A stretch of DNA of 64,000 nt from Haliotis asinina (lineage: Eukaryota > Mollusca > Gastropoda > Lepetellida > Haliotidae): the NCBI RefSeq assembly GCF_037392515.1, contig NC_090291.1, forward strand, positions 18,317,501 to 18,381,500. Reading direction: 5' to 3'. Made by a program: the position numbers and the translations under genes. Positions 42,322 to 51,400 of this stretch are shown in pieces (positions within the stretch are counted from its first letter, which is position 1; each line of letters starts with the position of its first letter). The notes beneath the pieces were generated by a model. The model saw only the letters and a program-made list of their open reading frames with translations, was not told the DNA's origin and ran no database searches.

Positions 42322-44670
42322 ATGGCAACGTCCCAGAAACTGGAGGAACATTTCCTTACATACACCATATGCACAGAAGTGTTTGACAATCCATGCACAC
42401 TTGTGTGTTATCACACCTTCTGTCGGAAATGTGTCGTCAGCTTCACCAAAACCAAATCAGAAGCCATCAGTGCCAAGTCTCTTCTGTGTCCATTCTGCAG
42501 CAAGATGACGAAAGCGTCTGATCCTGACAGACCAGTGGAGGAATGGGCGGATGACGTCAAGCCAAGCTTTGTCATCCACGGACTGTTGGACTCCTTTGGT
42601 CCGGGATCTAAAGGTCAAGTATTTTGGATTTGTTTCACAACCAAACCGCGGTAGTATATGTGGTATGGTCAGAATCGTTAGTGGATTACATATACATCTT
42701 GTGTGTTGTTATTGAGAAAAAGGGCGAATTATCTGTGCTTCTCTTTGGAATAACTGAATGCACCAAGAGATAAGTGATGACAGCAGGTGTTCACATAGTG
42801 CATGATCAGTCCTATCAATGATCCACACAGCGGTATCCCACAATTTTCGTCCGAATGTGTCTTTATCGTTTGTTTTATAAGGTACTTGCGGTAGGATGAC
42901 AAAAAGTAACCTCTCGTCTCTGTATGAACACATTTGTCCTTATAATTTGGAAATTGCCAATTAGATCCTCAATTTCTTTTATTATTTTCTCCCTCAAGAT
43001 ACAACAAACTGCACTTGCTGTCAGGCAGAAGGGGAGACAACTCCTGCATCTGTATGGTGCTCCGTGTGTGACGAATCCTTGTGTGACCGATGTACCAGAA
43101 TGCACAAACGTTTCCCATCCAGTCGTCATCATGACGTAATTGACCTTTCTGGCGAGCTCAATATATCCCTGAAGCGGAAAGTAATATGTGATGAACACAA
43201 CAATGAATGCGTCAAGTTCGTTTGCAAAGACTGTAGGAAAGTCGCCTGCCAAACCTGCTGCATTATCTATCACAGAAAATGTGAGTCAGTTGTCACATTG
43301 GAGTCGGAATTGCCCTCTTAAAAATCCAAACTGTTGAATGAGAAGGACAGTCTACGACAGAAACAAATCCTTATGGAAACTCAAGTCAATACCGTCAAAT
43401 CAAATGTCATCACAGAGAAAGATCGTTATGTCCAAATGGAATCGAAGATCAATTCCTGCGGAATCAAAGCGAGGGAAACAATCACTCACATGGAAAATAA
43501 ACTTTTAGATGAATTAAAAGAAATCTCAGAGAGACACGTTCAGCAGCTGAAGGCTGACATTAAGTCAGCGGAAATATCAGTACAGATGTACCGACAACAG
43601 GCTGAACTAATTGACCAGACTCTACAATCTGAGTGTGACATGGATGTGTATGAGATGTACCAGGGATTTGATGCTGATGATGTGGAGAATGTCAGACACA
43701 CAGAATTGCAGGAGAAGGGAAGAATAGCCAGGATCACGTTCAAACAGGATTCGGACAAGCTGAGTAGAGCACTGCAGCTGGACGATCTACATCTGGGTGA
43801 GATAAACGTTGTGTATGACGGTGTAATGGACCTGGCGTCTACACATGTGTTACGAGACACGATTAACGTCACTGTAGCAGGAGATACGAGAGATGCAGGG
43901 CCTATTGACGTGACAGCGCTAGTGGTACATGATAAACATACAATTGTAACCACAGATTTTAACAACATGAGTGTGAAGTCTTTCTATACCAGAAATAATC
44001 AGTCATGCCATAGCAAGCTCAACTTGGATTTGTACCCGTGGGGTCTGACAAAGTTACAACACAATCAAGTGGCAGTCACAGTACAGAATAAAACAATCAT
44101 AACGGTTGAAGTCAACCCTGACCTGGTGATGTTGTCAACTATCACAACGAACAAACAGTACTTGAGTATAACATATCTGACCCCATCAACACTTGCGGCA
44201 GGTTCCAATTATCCTCCCTGTGTAGACATTCTGGACATGACAGGAAACGTACTGAGGTCAGTCAACCCACTCTGTAGTGGAATGGAGAATCTGCAAAATC
44301 CTTTTTTTCTCTGCACCACAAGAACAGTAAACATTATTTTGTCCGACTATGGTTCCAAGCGTGTTTTCTGCTTGACACCTGAAGGGGACGTTGTGTTCAC
44401 CTACCCCGCGACAGGACACACAACACATACAGAGCCTATGGGTGTCACGAACACCAGCGCAGGTGATATTCTAGTTGCTCTCAGGTATCAGAATAAGGTG
44501 GTTCACCTGACTGAATCAGGCCAATTTGTCAGGACCTTACTGTCAGAAGGTGACGGTGTCAATTATCCGTATGGAGTTTGTGCAGATTAAAGAGGTCATG
44601 TGTGTGTTTGTAATCACAAATCCGGTGCCATCAAAGTATTCTCATGTAGTAACACAGAATTGATAGGTAT
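42322..44670 (+). pseudogene. TRIM copy B: RING, B-boxes, coiled coil, NHL-like propeller; interrupted
   Basis: Exons 42322-42613 and 42999 onward parallel copy A. The RING has lost its first zinc ligand (Cys14 to Tyr, TGC to TAC). The second exon has an in-frame TAA at 43319-43321 where copy A reads TTA, and another at 44588-44590 where copy A reads GAA. Between them 418+ codons are open in the same frame, covering the coiled coil and an NHL-like region that copy A mostly lost (for example VFCLTPEGDVVFTYPATG, VVHLTESGQFVRTLLSEG). The exon 1 donor is GTCAAG, weaker than GTGAGG of copy A. Two nonsense codons and the lost ligand argue for a young pseudogene; the long open remainder shows that decay is recent. 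Confidence 0.85.
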
Positions 44671-44875
44671 TTGATTCATACTTAAAACCTTCCCCATCTG
44701 CCAATGGGATGGTTAACAAACTGCAATGTTTAACTGGTGCACATGGTGAAACGTGGACGTCAACCCTTATTCTGCTATAATTAAGGCTGTTCCAAATCAG
44801 AAGAGTTTATCCCAGGAAATGTCGACCAACACGTGTACGCATCCAACGAAGAGGGAAAGAAATTGAGTTTTTGAC

Positions 44876-45242
44876 AACTAATCTTATTTACCAGTTGAGC
44901 TGTACGATCAGGCTCATTCCTCGCGCTTTAAATGTGAACATTAGCAAATCATAACGCCAGATTCAAAGACACGTGAACAGTTTAATTTGTATTTCATCAA
45001 GTCACCATGGGCAGCAATGCTTGCTTCAGTGGGGAAGTTAGAAAGTCGTATTCAGAGTTTCACATTGCCATTAGGGCAATCGAATCTGGGTCTTGGGCTG
45101 TGACAAGAAAATGCTTTACCCCTTAGTGTGTAAAAGAACAGGTGAACAATTAGTATTTTGTCAAGTCACCATGGGCAGCAATGCAGTCTTCAATGGGGCG
45201 AGGCATACTTCTGATGAAAGAAGTTAGAAAGCCATGGGTATA
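44876..45242. other. Flank between the segmental duplication and the Tc1 element
   Basis: Contains an imperfect local repetition: GTCACCATGGGCAGCAATGC occurs at about 45001 and 45165. The stretch CCATTAGGGCAATCGAATCT near 45068 resembles one near 37105 (GATTAGGGCAATCAAAATCG). No gene seen. Confidence 0.5.
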
Positions 45243-45244
45243 TA

Positions 45245-46531
45245 TAGTATTCCCAGAAATTATTGAGAATCATGTTGCGTCATGTAACTCATTACGTTTA
45301 TTAACTTCTGGCGTTTTACTTACATAAACATGTTAAAACATCATCCTTTTACAGTCTCAGTCTAGTCTCAGTCTTTGTTAGACCTCCTCGCTCAGCAATG
45401 CATGCCTGAATACGTCTAGGCACACTACCCATCAAAGTTTGTAGGTAATCGTGTGACAGGGTATCCCAATATTGGACCACCTCGGCCTTCATATCTTCAA
45501 TATTTCTCAGTCCCTTTTGGTTTTTTCTGTCCTTCATGACTCCCCACACATTCTCAATTGGGTTTAGGTCTGGGCTGTAACTGGGCCAGTCTAAAACTTG
45601 AACATTGTCGCCCGACAACCACTGTTTTGTGTAGCGCGCAGTGTGTTTTGGGTCATTATCATGCTGGAAAATCCAATCATCTTCATACAATGTTTGTGCT
45701 GTCGGAAGAAGGTGACCATTTAGAATGTCAACGTATCTTTCTTTTGTCAAGTTTCCCGTGAAAACACACAATGGCGTCACTCCGCGAGCCGATATGCCAC
45801 CCCACATGTGAAACTTCGGGCTATGTTTTGGTCGCTGGTAGATAGGTTTGACAGTATCTTTGTTCCAAATTTTCACACAATTAGGGAAAATCCAAAGAGA
45901 ACTTTCATCCGAAAAGAAAACATTATCCCAATCTTGATTTTCATGAGCCCGACACCAGTTTAAACGTGTTTCCTTTTGTGCATCTTTCATCAACGGCGAG
46001 GGAATTCCACGTTTTTTCACCCAATTAAGTCTCTGTAATTCCTGCCTAACTGTTTCATTGCATACCTGAGGACTTCCTCTGCTAATCATTTCATTTCTGA
46101 TGTTCTCAACACTTTTCAATTTGCCCCTACTCACAATCTGCCCAAGTCTTCGGCGATCCACAACACTGAATTTCCTAGGCCGACCTGCCCCTGCTTTGTG
46201 CTCTATCCCGGTTCCTGTTTGAATATTCTTCAAAGTTCTGTAAACTGTAGACAGAGGAATACCATGTCTACAAGCTAACACTTTAGCATCAGCCTCACCC
46301 CTTTCAAAATCATCTAGAATGAGCTTTCTTTTCTCTCTTGCTGTAAATTCTGCCATGTCAATACAGGAAGCCGTCTGCTAAGACAAGGGAGATAACTCTT
46401 GACGTAATGAGCTGCCTTCTAAGCCTTCAAGAGTTGTCTCCCTTACTTAGTGCATAGTGAAAGCCCTTTTTCCAATCTTAGCATCATTAGAAAAAAAACA
46501 AAGATTTTCTCAAAAATTTCTGGGAACACTG
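45245..46531 (-). mobile_element. Tc1-type DNA transposon, apparently complete (1.29 kb)
   Basis: Inverted ends are TAGTATTCCCAGAAATTATT on the left and, complemented from the right, CAGTGTTCCCAGAAATTTTT, followed by GAGAA. They are flanked by TA at 45243-45244 and 46532-46533. A full-length transposase frame occupies most of the interior. A paralogous stretch without the element occurs at 51270-51352 (GGTATATATATTACCAAAG and on), equivalent to an unoccupied site. Confidence 0.93.
45349..46356 (-). CDS. Tc1-type transposase, 335 aa, intact
   Basis: A single uninterrupted frame of normal length for Tc1 transposases (about 340 aa). The N-terminal part has the paired-like helix-turn-helix (KVLACRHGIPLSTVYRTLK), then a GRPRKF hook and a second helical region (RRLGQIVSRGK). 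The catalytic domain shows VFFSDESS, WIFQHDNDPKHTA and WPSYSPDLNPIENVWGVMKD, with 34 residues between the second Asp and the Glu, that is, DD34E. The enzyme cuts and pastes its element at TA sites and acts in the nucleus. With intact catalytic residues, ends and target duplication it may still be active. The right-hand bracket of the element has diverged a little from the left (3 to 4 mismatches). Confidence 0.95.
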   Translation of the reverse strand: MAEFTAREKRKLILDDFERGEADAKVLACRHGIPLSTVYRTLKNIQTGTGIEHKAGAGRPRKFSVVDRRRLGQIVSRGKLKSVENIRNEMISRGSPQVCNETVRQELQRLNWVKKRGIPSPLMKDAQKETRLNWCRAHENQDWDNVFFSDESSLWIFPNCVKIWNKDTVKPIYQRPKHSPKFHMWGGISARGVTPLCVFTGNLTKERYVDILNGHLLPTAQTLYEDDWIFQHDNDPKHTARYTKQWLSGDNVQVLDWPSYSPDLNPIENVWGVMKDRKNQKGLRNIEDMKAEVVQYWDTLSHDYLQTLMGSVPRRIQACIAERGGLTKTETRLRL

Positions 46532-46533
46532 TA

Positions 46534-46608
46534 TTACCAAAGATCCTTAGAAATATGTTTATAGTTCACGCGTTTGACCTGTTACCCGCGATTAAATCCA
46601 TGACTGTC
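46534..46608. repeat. Repeat flanking the Tc1 element, also at 51284-51352
   Basis: TTACCAAAGATCCTTAG then ATATGTTTATAGTTCACGCG, GTTTGACCTGTTACCCGCGA and TTAAATCCATGACT is nearly identical to 51284-51352. It appears to be part of an older dispersed repeat into which the Tc1 element jumped. Confidence 0.85.
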
Positions 46609-46626
46609 GTGGTCCGTGCTGTCTCA

Positions 46627-46750
46627 TTATCGTACAACCTCTCCTTTGACTTCAGCACTATTTGTCAGATTTGTCTTATTCGCACTTTCCTTCATAAGTC
46701 CCCAAACATTTTCTATTGCATCTCCCATTCTCGCGGCATGACAAGGAAGT
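46627..46750 (-). pseudogene. Older Tc1-like transposase fragment
   Basis: The minus-strand frame reads AIENVWGLMKESANKTNLTN and SAEVKGEVVR, matching the IENVWGVMKDRKNQKGLRNI region (third catalytic Glu) of Tc1 transposases. It is short and not part of the intact element. It may be a remnant of the element into which, or next to which, the younger copy inserted. Confidence 0.65.
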
Positions 46751-46993
46751 GTCGTTATGAAGTGTAAGGAAGAGGAATCCTGTCGGGAAGGACGGGAACA
46801 AGTTATGATTTGTCCACCTTGGTGAAAAGTCACCAGTATTCATTAAATTGTGATCATTCGCAGCCTTGGGCCACTTTGTAGTTACCGGCCAGTGATATAA
46901 AGAACCGCTAATTATCGCGCATCGGCGACCTCGGCACAAAAGTGTTTAGAGTGAGTACAGGAAACTCGTGAGAATAGGCGACGGCCCTATAGA
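46707..46993. mobile_element. Possible relative of the MITE at 25.56 kb
   Basis: The right portion (CATCGGCGACCTCGGCACAA, then GAGAATAGGCGACGGCCCTA) parallels 25707-25775. The left end has ATCTCCCATTCTCGCGGC. The ends pair in inverted orientation with several mismatches. It overlaps the transposase scrap, so the family may be a Tc1-derived deletion product. Confidence 0.5.
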
Positions 46994-47137
46994 GCATCCT
47001 TAAGTCTTTAGCTTTGCCTGTTCGTGTCCATGTTTCGTCAGACTTTAGATCTAATTCATAGCAATTCTCCGAAAAATTTAACGAACACAGACGACCGTCC
47101 AGACACATCGATATCGCTGTATAGACATATCAAGTAC

Positions 47138-47727
47138 TTATTATTATATTATTATTATAAGTGTTCTTGTATAGCGCACACATCAAACTGCAAGGCAATT
47201 TCTCTAGGCGCTAGGTTCTTTTTCCCTCGATCACCGGACGTCAATCTCAACAGCACATCGTATTTCAATCTCAACTCCCTGGGGAGTATACAACTCTTGC
47301 TGCCACTAGGCGCACCGAGTTTATTGTGGCTCTCTCATCCTCACCCATTTGACAGCTGGGTGGACTGGGACACATAGTCACAGCACTTTGTCCAAGTTTA
47401 CTGCACGTTGCTGTACCCGCAACTAGGTGTATGCAGGTGTTCATGTGGCCACCATCTGGTCATATACCAACGGATTCGTGGGTTCTTTTAAGTGCACAGG
47501 ATTGTGTACTGTACACTAGGGTTTGTGACAACACTGAAAGAGTCTGCACACAAAGTTGACTCCAAGGTTTTTTACACCCGGTCACAGGTGGGCTCGATCC
47601 CGAAACCTCAACCTTGCTGGATCACTAGCCTGGCACCTTAGCCAGCTCGCCCACCATGCCCCCTAGCTCGTCCACCATGCCCCCTAGCTCGCCCACCATG
47701 CCCCCTAGCTCGCCCACCATGCCCCCA
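47138..47727 (-). repeat. Long tRNA-headed SINE (family 4) with an (AAT)n tail
   Basis: On the minus strand the head reads GGTGGGCGAGCTGGCTAAGG, then a B box-like GGGATCGAGCCCACC; GGTGGGC and GCCCACC could pair as an acceptor stem. A body of about 450 bases follows, ending in an (AAT)n-like tail (plus-strand TTATTATATTATTATTA). The 5-prime end carries a 21-bp tandem repeat (AGCTCGCCCACCATGCCCCCT, four units, 47644-47727). A second head of this family is cut by the window end at 63930-64000. Confidence 0.75.
47644..47727. repeat. 21-bp tandem repeat, 4 units
   Basis: AGCTCGCCCACCATGCCCCCT is repeated four times with one substitution. The first unit overlaps the start of the tRNA-like SINE head, so the array arose by repetition of the element's 5-prime end and its flank. 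The Gly-Gly-Met-Val-Gly-Glu-Leu frame over it is a by-product. Confidence 0.92.
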
Positions 47728-48202
47728 TTTACACAAAGGTACCCACACGGAACATGCTCGGCTATCTTTTGAACGCTTGCCAATATATTCTTCCTGAAAC
47801 TTAGTGACCGTTCATAATTTATGCCTAGCGTGTGAGTTTGGGTATTTACATGAAGAAACATGTTACAGTGTGAATGACCACCCAAACCCACCCACACTCA
47901 GCGGGCACAGACCGTCAAACCACGCATCCGTTATCCCCCAGTACATCCCCAGATCGCCCATTCCCACGTGTGATAACCGTCGGTGTTACAATTAAACTGA
48001 TCAATAACGTTATTATTACACACTCATGCTTGTTCATAAACTGCTGTTCATATGGTATAAACATTGATGACAACCGACTCAGCGACACAGTAGAAATATT
48101 ATCAAATCTATAACTCTACCGCGCTGGCTAATCAGTAAAACAGTGCAGGGGCACCGACGTCTTCAAATAAGCCCATTGCGCAGTCTCCTTGTCCAACCCA
48201 TT

Positions 48203-48267
48203 CGTAACCACTCGTCCCTTTCCGCTGATATCTTCTATGACGTTACGGAAAGGAACGAGTGGTTACG
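48203..48267. promoter_or_regulatory. 22-bp inverted repeat upstream of gene 2
   Basis: Arms CGTAACCACTCGTCCCTTTC plus CG (48203-48224) and CGGAAAGGAACGAGTGGTTA plus CG (48246-48267) pair with a single mismatch around a 21-base loop. The element ends 129 bases before the gene 2 ATG, so it lies in the promoter or 5-prime UTR. A role in transcription or translation is inference; a fold-back insertion is an alternative. Confidence 0.7.
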
Positions 48268-48395
48268 AGTGCGTCCACCCGTGTCGCCATGCGTCACTGT
48301 TCCGACAAACCAGTATCCAGCTGACGTAGCGAGGCTAAAAATAACCGGACTGGTACACTGCTCACATGACGCACATGAACAGGTCTGGATTCAAA

Positions 48396-48471
48396 ATGGC
48401 GGCGTCCTACATGTTGTTATTTCTCGCAGCTATATACCTGTGTGTTTCTCGTGGGACAGCGACGTTCACAT
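48396..48471 (+). CDS. Gene 2 exon 1: signal peptide
   Basis: A 25-codon leader ending TATFT, phase 1 at a GTAAGT donor. ATG context AAAATGG is strong. Starting at 48366 would add MTHMNRSGFK. Confidence 0.85.
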
Positions 48472-51400
48472 GTAAGTGTATATTAACGGACCTTTGAAAC
48501 ATGGTTTTTAATCACCCAATGATGATTTTATGAATGAACGCGTGAGCATATAGCCCAGGTAACTCGGTATCATTGTTTACATAAACACAGGCGTGTCATC
48601 CCCTTAGTCATCGACGCGAGATACAGGTGTTTTTCTTTGTGATTTTAACTATAACGATACACCTCTGCACATATACCTAAACCCTATTGACATTTATCGA
48701 ATAAGAGAGAAAGAGAAATGTGAATGTATTGTCACGACGAAAGTGAGAAATGAATAGCATCAGCGTTGCCGTTATGTGGTATGCCGCGTTCAAAATCAAT
48801 AAACTGAACATATCTTCATAATGACTTTGCGACAGGTATTATTGCGTACTACAATGGTGTGGCCTCGTCACAGGGAATTACCTTTGAAATGGAACAGCAC
48901 GATTCCCAACAAATTTGTATTGTTGTATCAATTACTAAAATTTGTAGATCGATATGTTGCCGAAACGTGGAATAAGGTGTATTTTTGTTTGATTGTTGTT
49001 TAACATCGCACTCAGCACTAGTCCAACTATATAGCCTATGTCTGTAAATAATCGCGTCTGGACCAGACAATCCAGTGATCAACAACAGCATGAGGCTTGA
49101 TCTACGCAACTGGGATACGATGACATGTGTCAACCAAGTCAGAGAGCATGGCCTCCCAATCCCGCTAGTTGTCTCTTAAGTGAATGAGTGAGTTTAGTTT
49201 AGTTTTACGCCGCACTCAACAATTTTCCAGCTATATGGCAGCGGTCTGTAAATAATCAAGTCTGGACCAGACAATCCAGCGATCAACAACATGAGCATCG
49301 ATCTGCGCAATTGGGAACCGATGACATGTGTCAACCAAGTCAGCGAGCCTGACAAACCCGATCCCGTTAGTCGCCTCTTACGACAAGCTGAGTCGCCTTT
49401 TATGGCAAGCATGGGCTGCTGAAGGCCTATTCTACCCCGGGACCTTCACGGGTCCGCCTCTTAAGACCAGCATGGGTTTCTGATGAACAGTTCTAACCCG
49501 GATCTTCTTTGTCCCTAGTATAGTGATCTACTATTATGATGCAGATAAACCGATTCACCATTACTGAAATATATTGTTTTGGCAATGAAATGTTTGTTAT
49601 ATTTGTAAATGCTTAGATTTTCGTTTATAAGAGGCCTCTTTCGGAAATAGTCAAATTTCATGTTTTAAAGGTTTTCAGACAACGTTTACTATGGACATGG
49701 CTATAATCACATCATGACTCAACGACTCAAATACTACTATATAATCATATGTTTCATATACTTACTAGATTATCGCTTATAATCAAAACCCTGAAATAAT
49801 TATATCTGGCATGTATGAACAATTTATCTGTTTTATTATGAATATGACTGTAGTAATGGAACAGATTTCATGAAAAGGTTATTTTTCCGACATTTTTTCG
49901 TTTCGCTCCCATTTTACTGCCCCCAGAGAAGCAACTATCCAACACTGGATATAACCTCCTCAATATACCCCACTGCAAATGGGGACAAAAATCACAAATT
50001 TCCCTCAACTGAACAACGAATTAGCGATGCTATATTCCAAGAAGGGAAGCGACTGTGGTTTGTGCTTCTTTTTTGCCTGTCCCCACCGAAAATAGAAGAA
50101 CACGGACAATCGTGTATGTGAAAATCAAAATCAATTAATTGAAAACTGTCACAAAGTTGGCTCGAGTCCATGCATTGTTTTTAAATGCTGTATTAATTTG
50201 AAAATTGAAATCCATCTTTCTTTTGAATGAAAAATTGACAAACCCTCATTCAGGAACAACTGTCGTCTGTCTCAGCCGCTGCATCACTAAAAACGTTTTT
50301 CACAGGTCATTTGAAGAAACAGATACGTTAGATAATAAAACCCAACGATCTTTTCTGTATGCAACAGACCTCATTCTAAACACCTGTTTTCAACTTATTA
50401 AAAAAATAAATCAACACATCTCATTATCATTTTATGTATTGCTAAGTTTGTTATTGAAGGTTTCTTCAGAGGTCGAACGGTCGCTTTTTCTCATTAATTC
50501 GACTGTTTATTCAGAATTTCCTTCCGGGTCATGGTAAATTTAGGGGGTCGAACTATTGTCATGTTAACAGCATCTTATGGCCTCGTGTCTGTCTACTTCA
50601 TGCAGTAGTGTAATGTTCATATCAAGTTATTCCTCCTGTAAGCTTCGTTCTCTCCGCTGTTATCAACCGGCCGTGGTTAATCTAGATTATAAAGCGTTTT
50701 CTAGTCACGCCGAAGACCCAGGTTCGATACCCTACGTGGGAACATTGTGAAACCCATTACTGGTGATCTCCGCGCGATGTTGCTGAAATATTTATAAGGT
50801 GATAAGAGCATTCATCCCAATCCATTCATTAGGTCACTACAAAACAGACACGGGTCAATGGATGCCGCTCCGTAAAGCTTCCCTGATTCATCACGCTGAC
50901 GACCCTGTTTGAAACCCCCCTCGTGTGTGAAGCACAGTTCTATTGCAAGAGTATTAGTAAAAGTGGCATGAAACCCTATTGACTAATTCGTTTCGGTGGT
51001 GGATACATACAAAACCTCTAGACAAATGTATCAGGGAACATCGGAATAAAGCCTAGGGGTAGGCGGTAGCTAGGGAACAGACACAATACGGACAACCTCA
51101 CCAAATGATACATTTTCAATAATGCTAAGCGTAATTACACAAGTTCCAGAGCCCTGTTGACACCGGTAGTGACTGACACAAAGCCCGCAGGTGGGTAGAT
51201 GAGTGCATATTTACATGACCTAAACTTACTGTCACCAATCTCTGTTGTAAATCTAGGATAAATTCCGGCGGGTATATATATTACCAAAGATCCTTAGGAA
51301 TATGTTTATAGTTCACGCGTTTGACCTGTTCCCCGCGATTAAGTCCATGACTAGGTTTTCAGTTTGTTAGGAACACGCTCGTATTTCATTGGGTTTGTCA

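Larger units (their letters stand above)
39195..44875. repeat. Segmental duplication copy B (contains TRIM copy B)
   Basis: Counterpart of 28475-33990. Differences are large indels rather than heavy substitution. It lacks the ~880-base block with a SINE tail and gains a family 2 SINE (40466-40582) and a region with an extra RING scrap (41.71-42.10 kb). Confidence 0.9.

Noticed and set aside
47585-47702. Possible tRNA gene with pairing GGTGGGC/GCCCACC
   Set aside because: The sequence continues into a long repeated SINE body and the same head recurs at the window end; inner arms are weak.
48366-48395. Upstream in-frame ATGs as the start of gene 2
   Set aside because: Both have C at -3 and A at +4, while 48396 has A and G; the longer form would only add ten residues before the leader. 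Not excluded, but less likely.
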